Assembly: GCA_028872015.1 (NCBI GenBank)
Contig: JAGWLO010000029.1
Coordinates: forward strand, 1-41,963
DNA length: 41,963 bases
Reading direction: 5' to 3'
From: Burkholderiales bacterium
Lineage (GTDB): Bacteria > Pseudomonadota > Gammaproteobacteria > Burkholderiales > Burkholderiaceae_C
The position numbers were made by a program, and so were the translations under genes. Under the pieces are notes generated by a model. That model was not told the origin of the DNA. It did no database searches and worked only from the letters and a program-made list of their open reading frames with translations. Shown here piece by piece: positions 1 to 9,762 of the stretch. Every line of letters begins with the position of its first letter. Positions within the stretch are counted from its first letter, which is position 1.

Positions 1-1263
1 ATCCCCGGCCTGGCGCTGTTCTACGGCGGCCTGGTGCGCAGCAAGAACATGCTGTCGGTGCTGATGCAGGTGTTCGTCACCTTCTCGATGATCACCGTGC
101 TGTGGGTCATCTACGGCTACAGCCTGGCGTTCACCGAAGGCAACGAGTTCGTCGGCGGATTCGGCCGGCTGTTCCTGCACGGCGTGTTCGACCCCATGTC
201 GGGCGCGTTCTCCACCGCGGCCACCTTCAGCAAGGGCGTGGTGCTGCCCGAGATCGTGTACGTGGTCTTCCAGGCCACGTTCGCGGCCATCACCTGCTGC
301 CTGATCGTGGGCTCGTTCGCCGAGCGCATCAAGTTCTCGGCCGTGCTGATGTTCACCGCGCTGTGGTTCACCTTCAGCTACGCGCCGATCGCGCACATGG
401 TGTGGTTCTGGATGGGCCCCGATGCCTACACCAGCGCCGGGGTGGTGGACGCGATGAACGCCAAGGCCGGACTGGCCTGGCAGTGGGGTGCGCTGGACTT
501 CGCCGGCGGCACCGTGGTGCACATCAACGCCGCCGTCGCCGGCCTGGTGGGCGCGTTCATGATCGGCAAGCGCGTCGGCTACGGCAAGGAGCCGATGGCG
601 CCGCACAACCTGACCCTCACCATGGTCGGCGCCTCGCTGCTGTGGGTGGGCTGGTTCGGCTTCAACGCCGGCTCGGCGCTGGAAGCCGGCAACAGCGCCG
701 CGCTGGCCTTCCTCAACACCTTCTCGGCCACCGCGATGGCGGTGCTGGCCTGGTGCCTGGGCGAAGCGCTGATGAAGGGCAAGGCTTCGATGCTGGGCGC
801 CGCGTCGGGCGCCGTCGCGGGCCTGGTGGCCATCACGCCGGCGGCCGGCAACGTGGGCATCGTCGGCGCGCTGGTGGTGGGCGCGATCGCGGGCTTCATC
901 TGCCTGTGGGGCGTGACCGGCCTGAAGAAGATGATCGGCGCCGACGACACGCTCGATGTCTGGGGCGTGCACGGCGTGGGCGGCATCACCGGCGCGTTGC
1001 TCACCGGCATCTTCAACGCGCAGTCGCTGGGCGGCCCGGGCTTCGTCACCGACTGGGTCACCGGCACGGTGGGCTCGAACCCGATCTGGACCCAGTTCAT
1101 CATCCAGGCCAAGGGCGTGGGTCTGACGCTGGTCTGGTCGGGCGTGGTCTCGGTCATCTGCTACAAGATCGTGGACATGACGATCGGCCTGCGCGTGACC
1201 GAAGACGAAGAGCGCGAGGGCCTGGACATCAGCTCGCACGGCGAGACGGCCTACAACCAGTAG
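1..1263 (+). CDS. amtB: Ammonium transporter Amt (5' end outside window)
   Basis: Inner-membrane Amt/Mep/Rh channel that conducts ammonium into the cell. The reading frame is open from base 1 (IPGLALFYGGLVRSKN), so the start and the first membrane helix lie upstream of the window; the GTG at 34 is internal. Family hallmarks are visible: FYGGLVRSKN, the pore histidine in GGTVVHINAAVAG, WVGWFGFNAGSAL, and the second pore histidine in DVWGVHGVGGITG. The C-terminal tail (VTEDEEREGLDISSHGETAYNQ region) is the usual cytoplasmic segment that contacts PII proteins. In relatives glnK normally lies just upstream, which cannot be seen here. Two palindromes follow the stop codon. Identification is secure; only the N-terminus is missing. 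Confidence 0.96.
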   Translation: MPGLALFYGGLVRSKNMLSVLMQVFVTFSMITVLWVIYGYSLAFTEGNEFVGGFGRLFLHGVFDPMSGAFSTAATFSKGVVLPEIVYVVFQATFAAITCCLIVGSFAERIKFSAVLMFTALWFTFSYAPIAHMVWFWMGPDAYTSAGVVDAMNAKAGLAWQWGALDFAGGTVVHINAAVAGLVGAFMIGKRVGYGKEPMAPHNLTLTMVGASLLWVGWFGFNAGSALEAGNSAALAFLNTFSATAMAVLAWCLGEALMKGKASMLGAASGAVAGLVAITPAAGNVGIVGALVVGAIAGFICLWGVTGLKKMIGADDTLDVWGVHGVGGITGALLTGIFNAQSLGGPGFVTDWVTGTVGSNPIWTQFIIQAKGVGLTLVWSGVVSVICYKIVDMTIGLRVTEDEEREGLDISSHGETAYNQ

Positions 1264-1271
1264 GAGTCGGC

Positions 1272-1293
1272 GGGGCGGCGCGCGCGCCGCCCC
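1272..1293 (+). terminator. GC palindrome downstream of amtB
   Basis: A perfect 22-base palindrome with arms GGGGCGGCGCG/CGCGCCGCCCC starts 8 bases after the amtB stop. It has no T-run. With the second hairpin at 1307 it may form a tandem terminator or RNA 3'-end stabiliser. Confidence 0.4.
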
Positions 1294-1306
1294 CGCATCC
1301 GCCGCG

Positions 1307-1328
1307 AAGGGCGCCCTCGGGCGCCCTT
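1307..1328 (+). terminator. Hairpin terminator after amtB
   Basis: Inverted repeat with 10-base arms AAGGGCGCCC and GGGCGCCCTT around a TC centre, followed by TTGTTCC. It sits between amtB and gshA and has the A-tract/GC-stem/T-tract form of an intrinsic terminator, with only a short T-run. Confidence 0.65.
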
Positions 1329-1387
1329 GTTCCATGGGGGCTGCCGGCGGGCCGGCGGGGACATCGCCGGCTGCCTAGAATCCGCGC

Positions 1388-2680
1388 ATGGTTCCCCACC
1401 TCACCACCGCGCTCACCGGCCCGATCAACGAACTCGAGCAGCGCATCCTCGAGTCGATGCCGGCCACCGAGCGCTGGTTCCGGCTCGAGTGGATGGAGCA
1501 CACGCCGCCGTTCTACACCTCGGCCGACCTGCGCAACGCCGGCTTCAAGCTGGCGCCGGTGGACACGCATCTCTTCCCCAGCACGTTCAACAACCTCACC
1601 CCCGAGATGCTGCCGCTGGCGGTGCAGGCGGCGATGGCGGCGATCGAGAAGATCTGCCCCGAGGCGAAGAACCTGCTGCTGATCCCCGACGCCCGCACCC
1701 GCAACAGCTTCTACCTGCAGAGCGTGCAGCGCCTGGTGGAGGTGTTCACGCAGGCCGGGCTGAACGTGCGCCTGGGCTCGCTCGACGAGAGCCTGACCAC
1801 GCCGCTGCCGCTGCCGCTGCCCGACGGCGGCGAACTGCTGCTCGAGCCGCTGGTGCGCAGCCGCGGCCGCCTGGGCCTGAAGGATTTCGACCCCTGCACC
1901 GTCCTGCTGAACAACGACCTCGCGGCCGGCGTGCCGCGGGTGCTGGAGCACCTGCACGAGCAATACCTGCTGCCGCCGCTGCACGCAGGCTGGCCGGTGC
2001 GGCGCAAGAACCGGCACTTCCAGAGCTACGAAGAGGTGGCCAAGAAGTTCGCCAAGCTGCTGGGCATGGACCCCTGGCTCATCAACCCCATCCACGGCCA
2101 TTGCGGGCAGGTCGACTTCGCCGACGCGGCGGGTCTCGAATGCGTCAAGGCGCAGGCCGACGCCGTGCTGGCCAAGGTGCGGCGCAAGTACAAGGAATAC
2201 GGCATCAACGAGAAGCCCTTCGTCGTGGTCAAGGCCGACAACGCCACCGGCATGGGCGTGATGGCGCTGCGCGACGTGAAGGAGCTCGACGACCCCGAGC
2301 GCGTGGCGCGCGGCGCGCGCGGGCTGCTGCGCGGCGGCGCCACGCCCAGCGAGGTGCTGATCCAGGAGGGCGTGCCCTCGTGCGAGCGCATCAACGACGC
2401 CGTGGCCGAGCCGGTGGTGGTGATGATCGACCGCTACGTGGTCGGCGGCTTCTACCGCGTGCACGCCGACCGCGGCACCGATCTCGACCTGAGCCTGCCG
2501 GGCTCGACCTACGTGCCGCTGGCCTTTGCCGGCGGCAGCCAGCTGCCGCGGCCCGGCGCGCGGCCCGGCGCCAGCGCGCCGAACCGCTTCTACATGTACG
2601 GCGTGATCGGGCGCCTGGCGATGCTGGCCGCCGCCTACGAGCTCGAGGCCACCGACCCCGAGGCCGAGACCTACGACTGA
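1388..2680 (+). CDS. gshA: Glutamate-cysteine ligase, Thiobacillus type
   Basis: First enzyme of glutathione synthesis: ATP-dependent joining of glutamate and cysteine in the cytoplasm. The 430-residue product begins MVPHLTTALTGPINELEQR and has the features I know from the betaproteobacterial/T. ferrooxidans-type GshA family, including LRNAGFKLAPVDTHLFPSTFNNL, the basic KKFAKLLGMDPWLINPIHGHCG segment and FVVVKADNATGMGVM. This family differs in sequence from E. coli GshA. The ATG at 1388 starts just after a clear amtB terminator. In many Burkholderiales gshB follows gshA directly; here the next gene is a convergent methyltransferase only 13 bases away, so the usual gshAB pair is broken. Confidence 0.92.
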   Translation: MVPHLTTALTGPINELEQRILESMPATERWFRLEWMEHTPPFYTSADLRNAGFKLAPVDTHLFPSTFNNLTPEMLPLAVQAAMAAIEKICPEAKNLLLIPDARTRNSFYLQSVQRLVEVFTQAGLNVRLGSLDESLTTPLPLPLPDGGELLLEPLVRSRGRLGLKDFDPCTVLLNNDLAAGVPRVLEHLHEQYLLPPLHAGWPVRRKNRHFQSYEEVAKKFAKLLGMDPWLINPIHGHCGQVDFADAAGLECVKAQADAVLAKVRRKYKEYGINEKPFVVVKADNATGMGVMALRDVKELDDPERVARGARGLLRGGATPSEVLIQEGVPSCERINDAVAEPVVVMIDRYVVGGFYRVHADRGTDLDLSLPGSTYVPLAFAGGSQLPRPGARPGASAPNRFYMYGVIGRLAMLAAAYELEATDPEAETYD

Positions 2681-2693
2681 AGCCGGCCGCCGC

Positions 2694-3755
<1,062 letters not shown>

Positions 3756-3811
3756 GCCCGTATTGTAGGAAGCCGGTCTCCGCGCCGCGCGAGTGCGCGC
3801 CATCGCCCGCC

Positions 3812-4633
3812 TCAGGCACGCCCGCGGCGCCGGCGCCGGCGCCGCGGCAGCAGCTGCCACAGCGGCTCGGAGCCCGGCTCGCTGCGCAGCGCGGCATCGG
3901 CGGCCAGCGCGGCCAGTGCCAGCGGCACCAGCACGCCGGCGACCAGGCTCAGCGTCAAGCCCGAAGCCTGCTGCCACTGGGTCGATTCCTTCTGCGTGGG
4001 CAGGTCGGCCGCGCTCACGACGAGCTGCTGGCCGGCGTACAGGCCCACGCCCAGCAGGAGGCCCAGCACCACGCGCCGCGCCGCGCGCCCTGGGCCCCGG
4101 GGGTACCAGCCCGGCCCGAAGCGCAGGCGCAGGGCGCAGGCGCCGCCCAGGCCCGCCAGCACCGGAGCGGCGAACAGCAGCTCGTACTCCCACGCGATGC
4201 CGGGGCGCAGCCCGGCGGCCACGATCCAGCCCACCTGCACCGCGGCAGCCACTGCGCCCAGCCAGAGCCCGGCCGCGTACCCGGTCCAGCGCGCCCGGCG
4301 CCCCCAGCCGCCCGTGGCAGCCAGCGGCGCGGCCACCGCGGGCAGGCAGGCCGCCATCGCACCCAGCCACAGCGCGGGCACGGCCCAGCTGCGGTAGCCC
4401 AGCTTGAACAGCAGCGGCTCGGCTGCGGGCAGCAGCACGCCGGCCGCGCACAGGGCGGTGCCCAGCACGCCAGCGGCCAGGGCCAGCGCCGGCAGGCGCC
4501 GGCGCGGCAGCGGTTGGCGCTGCGCGATGCGCATCCAGGCCAGCGCCACGTAGGCCGCCAGCGCCAGCAGCCCCAGGCTCAGCGCCGCCAGGATCCACGA
4601 GGACTCGGCCGCGGGCGCGGCGACGTCGGGCAT
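3812..4633 (-). CDS. Histidine-free seven-helix membrane protein, MHYT-like
   Basis: 273 residues with seven predicted membrane helices (about 13-34, 47-69, 83-105, 117-141, 151-171, 186-206, 224-248) and an Arg-rich tail. The first helix ([20 protein letters not shown]) and the stretch [17 protein letters not shown] resemble the MHYT sensor domain, where the matching segment is MHYTGM-AALR-PGI. In a by-eye alignment the motif histidines at 133 and 202 are glutamine, and the whole protein contains no histidine. The start lies 3 bases after the stop of the upstream GGDEF-EAL gene, so the two are almost certainly co-transcribed. MHYT domains usually sit at the N-terminus of GGDEF-EAL proteins, so this looks like a split version. 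The MHYT relation is inference; membrane topology is clear. Confidence 0.72.
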   Translation of the reverse strand: MPDVAAPAAESSWILAALSLGLLALAAYVALAWMRIAQRQPLPRRRLPALALAAGVLGTALCAAGVLLPAAEPLLFKLGYRSWAVPALWLGAMAACLPAVAAPLAATGGWGRRARWTGYAAGLWLGAVAAAVQVGWIVAAGLRPGIAWEYELLFAAPVLAGLGGACALRLRFGPGWYPRGPGRAARRVVLGLLLGVGLYAGQQLVVSAADLPTQKESTQWQQASGLTLSLVAGVLVPLALAALAADAALRSEPGSEPLWQLLPRRRRRRRGRA

Positions 4634-4636
4634 CGG

Positions 4637-6172
4637 CTAGCGGATGATGGGCACTGCCGCATCCTGCAGCAGGTCGAGCGGCGCCGGCAGCGTGGGCGCG
4701 AACAGGGACTCGCGAAAGCCGCGGTGGCCGTCATCGTCGGCGCCGTCGTCGTCGGCCCACAGCGCGATCGCCGTGGCCGTCATCGGGCGCGCGAACAGGA
4801 AGCCCTGCAACTCATCGCAGCCCATCTCGACCAGCAGGTCGCGCTGGGCTTCGGTTTCCACGCCTTCGGCAACGACCCGCATACCCAGATCATGCGCCAT
4901 CTTGACGATGGTCTGAACGATGGTGCGGGCCTTGGCGCTGGCCAGGTCGGCGACGAAGGCGCGGTCGATCTTGAGCTCGGCAGCCGGCAGCCGGCGTACC
5001 GTGGCGAGGCTCGACTGGCCGGTGCCGAAATCGTCGATGGAGACATGCAGCCCGGTGCGGCGCAGGCGCTCGAAGGCGCGCCGCGTGACTTCGGTGTCCT
5101 CCACCGCCACCGTCTCGGTGATCTCGCAGGTCAGGCGCGAGGGCGGGATGCCGTGGCGCGCGAGCGTGGCCTCGATGAAGGGCACCAGGTCGTCCTGGCG
5201 CAGCTGGTGGCTGGAGATGTTCACCGCCACCCGCATGCGCAGGCCACGGCTGCGCCACAGCGCGGCCTGGTGGCAGGCCTGCTCGATCACCCAGCGGCCG
5301 ATGCCCGCGATCAGGCCATGCTGCTCGGCCAGCGGCACGAAGATCAGCGGGCTGATCATGCCGCGCCGCGGATGTTGCCAGCGCAGCAGCGCCTCGGCCG
5401 CGGTGACCTGCAGGCTGCGGGCGTCGATCTTGGGCTGGTAGTACAGCTGCAGTTCGCCGCGCTCCAGCGCGTGGCGCAGGTCCTGCAGCAGCTCGGTCTG
5501 CTCGCGCCGGTCCACCGCCAGCGCCGGGTCGTAGCAGGCATGCGCTCCGCCGCCGCCGCGCTTGACCGAGCGCATCGCCAGCGCCGCGTGCGCCAGCAGG
5601 CGTGGGCGCGAGCCGTCGTCGGGATAGACGGCGATGCCCACCGAGGCCGTCAGCTCGCGCTCGCGCTCGTCCATGCGGTAGGGTCGGGCCAGCGCGGCCA
5701 GCACCTCGGCCGCGGCGATCCAGGCGCGCTCGCGGTCGGCGGCGATCAGCAGCGCGAACTCGTCGCCGGCCACGCGCGCCACCACCGGCGGCGGGCTGGC
5801 CAGCGCGGCCAGCCGGCGGCCGGTCTCCGCCAGCACGGCATCGCCGGCTCGGTGGCCGTGGTCGTCGTTGATCGAGCGGAAGTTGTCCAGGCCGACGTAG
5901 AGCAGCGTCAGCGATTGCCGGCCGTCGTCGCAGGCCCGCGTGGCCGCATCCAGCTCGAGCTCCAGCGCCTGCCGCGTGAGCAGGCCGGTGAGAGGGTCGT
6001 GGGTGCGCAGCACCGCCAGCTGCGACTGCGCCGCCGCGAGCCGCGCTTTCAGGCGCTGCGAGACGCGGCGGTACAGCAGCAGGCCCAGCACCGCCACCGC
6101 GAAGCCGGCCATGGGCAGCCAGAACAGCGGGTCGATGCGGACGAGCAGGGCCGAGGCGGCGGCAAGATCCAT
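4637..6172 (-). CDS. GGDEF-EAL cyclic-di-GMP enzyme
   Basis: 511-residue inner-membrane protein with one membrane helix (~15-34), a GGDEF domain (~55-215) and a C-terminal EAL domain (~228-480). The cyclase signature reads AGDEF (135-139) and the upstream RxxD product-inhibition site is missing (SPPP at that place). The EAL phosphodiesterase side looks complete: AEALLRW (Glu260), [39 protein letters not shown] and QGFLFARPM. It probably makes and/or breaks cyclic-di-GMP, with phosphodiesterase activity the safer prediction. The ATG at 6172 follows a non-coding stretch; extending the frame further upstream crosses the neighbouring gene. The downstream gene may supply its membrane sensor. Confidence 0.9.
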   Translation of the reverse strand: MDLAAASALLVRIDPLFWLPMAGFAVAVLGLLLYRRVSQRLKARLAAAQSQLAVLRTHDPLTGLLTRQALELELDAATRACDDGRQSLTLLYVGLDNFRSINDDHGHRAGDAVLAETGRRLAALASPPPVVARVAGDEFALLIAADRERAWIAAAEVLAALARPYRMDERERELTASVGIAVYPDDGSRPRLLAHAALAMRSVKRGGGGAHACYDPALAVDRREQTELLQDLRHALERGELQLYYQPKIDARSLQVTAAEALLRWQHPRRGMISPLIFVPLAEQHGLIAGIGRWVIEQACHQAALWRSRGLRMRVAVNISSHQLRQDDLVPFIEATLARHGIPPSRLTCEITETVAVEDTEVTRRAFERLRRTGLHVSIDDFGTGQSSLATVRRLPAAELKIDRAFVADLASAKARTIVQTIVKMAHDLGMRVVAEGVETEAQRDLLVEMGCDELQGFLFARPMTATAIALWADDDGADDDGHRGFRESLFAPTLPAPLDLLQDAAVPIIR

Positions 6173-6213
6173 CCGGACCTTATCGGCCGTCTCCTGCCGC
6201 CCTTGAGCCACTG

Positions 6214-6234
6214 GCGGGCCCGGCCTGGGCCCGC
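6214..6234 (-). terminator. Hairpin downstream of the DUF3567 gene
   Basis: Arms GCGGGCCC and GGGCCCGC (8 bp) with a 5-base loop, 13 bases past the stop of the minus-strand DUF3567 gene and before the GGDEF-EAL start. No T-run follows, so terminator function is tentative. Confidence 0.45.
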
Positions 6235-6246
6235 GCGTGCCGCCGC

Positions 6247-6552
6247 CTAATGCAGGGTCAGCGGGCTCTGCGGCATCAGCGCCATCACCGTGAACCCGGC
6301 GATGTAGTCGTCCAGCGTCTCGGGGTTCACGCCGCCGGGGCTGTCCTGCACGAGGGCCTGCACGCCCTGCTGGAAGCGGTCGGCCAGCGCGCCCTGCAGG
6401 AAGATTTCCTTGCGCGCGAACTTGTCGACGATCTCGAAGCCGCCGCGTGCGGCGACGCCCGGGTGGGGGTGCGCGGCCGGCGTGCCGTCGGTGGCCGTCG
6501 CGCCGTCGAATTGCACCACCACGAAGCTGTCCGAGTTGTAGAGCATCTGCAT
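6247..6552 (-). CDS. DUF3567 family protein
   Basis: 101 residues, soluble, no signal peptide. MQMLYNSDSFVVVQFD, GGFEIVDKFARKEIFLQGALADRF and the C-terminal LDDYIAGF segment match the DUF3567 family, small proteins typical of Betaproteobacteria with no established function. It has a 20-residue Thr/Ala/Pro/His-rich insert (~18-37) between the first strand and the conserved GGFEIVDK part. It stands alone between a DUF3108 gene and the GGDEF-EAL gene, with its own hairpin downstream, so it is probably a single-gene transcript. Confidence 0.85.
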   Translation of the reverse strand: MQMLYNSDSFVVVQFDGATATDGTPAAHPHPGVAARGGFEIVDKFARKEIFLQGALADRFQQGVQALVQDSPGGVNPETLDDYIAGFTVMALMPQSPLTLH

Positions 6553-6597
6553 GAGCGAACTCCTTGCCGCTGCAGATGGGCCTGCCGAGGCTCGATT

Positions 6598-7587
6598 TCA
6601 AGGTGGGCCGGGCGCCTGCAGGTTGAGCTCGGTGGCTTCGGGGGCCGGTGGCGCCTGCCAGCGCACGCGCACCGGCAGGTGGCCGCGGCCCGGGTCGAGC
6701 CAGACCTCGGCCAGCGTGTCGTAGGGGCGTTCGGGCTCGCGCCGCAGGCGCAGCGCGCGCACGGCGCCCGCCGGCAGATCGAGGTCTTCGGTGCCGAGGA
6801 CGCGAAAGATCCAGGCCCGGCCGTCGCCGCGCGCGCCGGCCACGTAGAGCGTCACCGTCTGCCCCGGCGCCGTCAGCGCCGGATCGGCGGCCAGCACGCC
6901 GGCCAGCTGCAGCAGCCAGCTGACACGGTCTTGCGCGCCCGCCGGCAGGGGCAGCTCGCCCTGTGGCCCGCTGAAGCGGATGCGGCCGCTGGCGCGCTCG
7001 AAGTTGGCCGCCCGCTGCTCGCGCCCGCGCCGGCTCTCGACGTAGCGCTCGGGCGCCACGCCCTGCGGGCCGATCACGCCGGCGCTGGCCCAGGCCAGTG
7101 CCGGCCGCCCGGCCAGCTGCGACTGCAGCACCAGCGCGTAGCGCTCGGACCCGGGCTGCCAGTCCAGCCTAGCGCTGCCCACGGCCGCGCCGCGCTGCAG
7201 CACGTAGTGCAGCGTCGCCGCCGCCGGCAGGCGCGCCGGGTACAGCGGCAAGGTCAGGCCGCCCGGGTCGGCGGCCTCCGGCGACTCGGGGGGCGGGGCC
7301 GCGAGTGCAGGGGCAGCGGCGGGGGCAGGTGCAGTCGAAGGCGCCGCGGTGCGCCGCGCGGCCTTCACCCGCGCCGGCGCCGCCGGTGGCGTCACGGCCG
7401 CGGGCGGCGGCGCGGCGCGCACCACCGCCCGCACGTGCAACAAGCGGCCGACGCGATCCACCCCGCGGCCCGGGCCCGGCGCCGGCTCGCCCGGCCACGC
7501 CCCCAGCAGCAGGCCGTGGGCCGCGATCACGGTCGCCAGCACGGCGACGGCGGCGCGCTGGCGGCGGTCGGGCATCGGCATCGGCAT
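6598..7587 (-). CDS. DUF3108 family envelope protein
   Basis: ~329 residues. An N-terminal hydrophobic segment (~10-30; AVAVLATVIAAHGLLLGAW) is followed by a Pro/Ala-rich linker of roughly 75 residues and a C-terminal DUF3108 domain (from LPAAATLHYVLQRGAAVGSARLDW to PVRVRWQ). DUF3108 proteins are exported, predicted beta-rich proteins of unknown role, common in Burkholderiales. Three in-frame ATG codons (7587, 7581, 7575) encode MPMPMP and none has a clear ribosome binding site, so the exact start is uncertain. The reading frame stays open far beyond 7587 antisense to other genes; that extension is not coding. It is transcribed divergently from the FAH-family gene at 7684. Confidence 0.85.
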   Translation of the reverse strand: MPMPMPDRRQRAAVAVLATVIAAHGLLLGAWPGEPAPGPGRGVDRVGRLLHVRAVVRAAPPPAAVTPPAAPARVKAARRTAAPSTAPAPAAAPALAAPPPESPEAADPGGLTLPLYPARLPAAATLHYVLQRGAAVGSARLDWQPGSERYALVLQSQLAGRPALAWASAGVIGPQGVAPERYVESRRGREQRAANFERASGRIRFSGPQGELPLPAGAQDRVSWLLQLAGVLAADPALTAPGQTVTLYVAGARGDGRAWIFRVLGTEDLDLPAGAVRALRLRREPERPYDTLAEVWLDPGRGHLPVRVRWQAPPAPEATELNLQAPGPP

Positions 7588-7683
7588 CGGGAGGTGGGCG
7601 CGGGCAGGCGCGGGCGGCGACGGCAGGGCGGCGCCCCACGCCTGGCTCCACAATAACGTCGCCCCGACCCACCCCGCATCCCC

Positions 7684-8670
7684 ATGAAGCTGGCCACCTT
7701 GAAAGACGGTTCGCGCGACGGCCAGCTGGCCGTGGTCTCGCGCGACCTGGCCCTGGCCCATTTCGCCACCGGCATCGCGTCCACGCTGCAGCGCGCGCTG
7801 GACGACTGGAACTTCATCGCGCCGCAACTCGAAGACCTGTCCGCCACGCTCAATGGCGGCAAGGCGCGCCATGCCTTCGCCTTCGACCCGCGCGCCTGCA
7901 TGGCGCCGCTGCCGCGGGCCTACCAATGGGCCGACGGCTCGGCCTACCTCAACCACGTGGAGCTGGTGCGCCGCGCGCGCAACGCCCAGATGCCGGCCAG
8001 CTTCTACGACGACCCGCTGATGTACCAGGGCGGCAGCGACGACTTCCTCGGCCCCTGCGACGACGCGACCTTCGGCAGCACCGACTGGGGCATCGACTTC
8101 GAGTCCGAGATCGCCGTGGTCACCGGCGACGTGGCCATCGGCACTTCGCCCGACAGCGCGCTGGAAAGCGTGCGCCTGCTGCTGCTGGTGAACGACTGGA
8201 GCCTGCGCAACCTGATCCCGGCCGAGCTGGCCAAGGGCTTCGGCTTCCTGCAGGGCAAGCCCGCCACCGCCTTCGGCCCGGTGGCGGTGACGCCCGACGA
8301 GGTGGGCCCGGCCTGGGCCGGCGGCCGCCTGCACCTGAGCGTGGAAAGCCGCTGGAACGGCGAGCGCGCCGGCCTCGCCGAGGCCGGCCCCGAGATGCAC
8401 TTCCACTTCGGCCAGCTCATCGCCCATGTGGCCAGGACGCGCCGGCTGCGCGCCGGCAGCATCGTGGGCAGCGGCACCGTGAGCAACCAGGACCGGCGCC
8501 ACGGCGTGAGCTGCATTGCCGAGCGGCGCGCGATCGAGATGATCGAGGGCGGCGCCGCGCGCACGCCTTTCATGCAGTTCGGCGACACCATCCGCATCGA
8601 GGTGCTGGGGCGCGACGGCGCCAGCGTCTTCGGCGCCATCGACCAGCGCGTGGTGCCGCTGGCGGGCTGA
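7684..8670 (+). CDS. Fumarylacetoacetate hydrolase family protein
   Basis: 328 residues of the FAH superfamily, metal-dependent enzymes that hydrolyse carbon-carbon bonds of diketo acids. The metal-site region is visible in WGIDFESEIAVVTGDV and VNDWSLRNLIPAELAKGFGFLQGKPATAFGPVAVTP; the C-terminus has VGSGTVSNQ and GDTIRIEVLGRDG. The N-terminal half (MKLATLKDGSRDGQLAVVSRDL, YQWADGSAYLNHVELVRRAR) resembles the FahA-like branch rather than the short HpcE-like one. No aromatic degradation genes are nearby, so the substrate cannot be named. A second, shorter FAH-family gene lies at 15969. Confidence 0.88.
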   Translation: MKLATLKDGSRDGQLAVVSRDLALAHFATGIASTLQRALDDWNFIAPQLEDLSATLNGGKARHAFAFDPRACMAPLPRAYQWADGSAYLNHVELVRRARNAQMPASFYDDPLMYQGGSDDFLGPCDDATFGSTDWGIDFESEIAVVTGDVAIGTSPDSALESVRLLLLVNDWSLRNLIPAELAKGFGFLQGKPATAFGPVAVTPDEVGPAWAGGRLHLSVESRWNGERAGLAEAGPEMHFHFGQLIAHVARTRRLRAGSIVGSGTVSNQDRRHGVSCIAERRAIEMIEGGAARTPFMQFGDTIRIEVLGRDGASVFGAIDQRVVPLAG

Positions 8671-8709
8671 GCCCGCCGGGCCGCGCCGACCCGAGCCCCC
8701 GGAGCCGAC

Positions 8710-9669
8710 GTGGCCCCTGCGCTCCACAACGCCGGGCAGGGGCTGCAGTGGCTGCGGCGCCAGCTGGCCCGCGGGGTCTCGATGCTGCTGCTGCTGGGCC
8801 TGGCCGCGGCGGCCGCGGCCACCGTCTGCCCGCCCCAGGTGCCCCCGGCGGCGGCCGTGCCGCGCGACCGCGGGCTGCTGTGGCGCATCACCCGCGATGG
8901 CCACAGCAGCTGGCTGTTCGGCACGCTGCACGTGGGCAAGCCGGCCTGGCGCGGCTTCGGCCCGCACCTGGTGGCGGCGCTGCAGGCCAGCGACGTGCTG
9001 GCGCTGGAGATCGACCCCGACGACCCGGCGCTGGCCGCGGCCCTGGCCGACACCGGCCCGCCGCCGGTGCTGCCGCCGGCGCTGAAGGCGCGGCTGGCCC
9101 GGGCCTACGTGCAGGCCTGCGTCGCCCCCGAGGCCATGGCGGGCCTGCATCCGGTGCTGCAGGCGACCACGCTGACGGTGCTGGACGCGCGCTGGCTGGG
9201 CATGGACGCCAACGACGCGCAGGAGCAGCTGCTGCTCAAGCGCATGCGGGCGCTGGGCCATCCGGTGGTGGCGCTGGAGACGCCGGCGCAGCAGCGCGCC
9301 GCCCTGGTGCCCACCGACCCGGCCGAGGCGCGTGCCGTGCTCGACCAGACCCTGGCGCAGCTGGAGGACGGCAGCGGCCGGCGCGTGCTGGCGCACATGG
9401 CCCGCGCCTGGGCGGCGGGCGACCTGCAGACGCTGGAGCATTACGACCGCTGGTGCGAATGCAGCAACGGCCAGGGCGAGCGCGACTTCATGCGCCACCT
9501 CAACGACGACCGCAACCCGGCGCTGGCCGACGGCATCGCGGCGCTGCACGCGCGCGGCCTGCGCGTGTTCGCCGCCGTCGGCGCTCTGCACATGACGGGG
9601 CCGCAATCGCTGCCGCGCCTGCTGCGCGAGCGCGGCTTCCGCGTCGAGCGCGTGCGCTTCGGGCCCTGA
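8710..9669 (+). CDS. TraB/GumN family protein
   Basis: 319 residues. After an N-terminal hydrophobic stretch (~25-38, MLLLLGLAAAAAAT) comes the TraB/GumN domain with its two signature sites: GTLHVGK near the start and GALHMTGPQSLPRLL near the end. The family is related to the Tiki-type fold; bacterial members are mostly uncharacterised exported proteins, and a metal-dependent peptidase role is suggested only by homology. The GTG at 8710 is preceded by GGAG at good spacing and gives a basic signal-peptide N-region (WLRRQLARG); the ATG at 8782 would cut the signal to its hydrophobic core. It follows the FAH-family gene by 39 bases and may share its transcript. Confidence 0.85.
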   Translation: MAPALHNAGQGLQWLRRQLARGVSMLLLLGLAAAAAATVCPPQVPPAAAVPRDRGLLWRITRDGHSSWLFGTLHVGKPAWRGFGPHLVAALQASDVLALEIDPDDPALAAALADTGPPPVLPPALKARLARAYVQACVAPEAMAGLHPVLQATTLTVLDARWLGMDANDAQEQLLLKRMRALGHPVVALETPAQQRAALVPTDPAEARAVLDQTLAQLEDGSGRRVLAHMARAWAAGDLQTLEHYDRWCECSNGQGERDFMRHLNDDRNPALADGIAALHARGLRVFAAVGALHMTGPQSLPRLLRERGFRVERVRFGP

Positions 9670-9762
9670 CATCGCGGCGCCCGTGCGGGGCGCGGGCGCG
9701 CACAATCGGCGGCCTGGGGCGATGCACGGTGCAGGGCCGCCAGGCAGCCGGGAGACGCGACC

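Noticed and set aside
102..1682. Long plus-strand frame across amtB and the start of gshA
   Set aside because: Arg/Gly/His-rich shadow translation of amtB and gshA in another frame; no domain.
6173..6601. N-terminal extension of the GGDEF-EAL protein
   Set aside because: The extension overlaps the DUF3567 gene on the same strand in a different frame and shows no membrane or sensor features.
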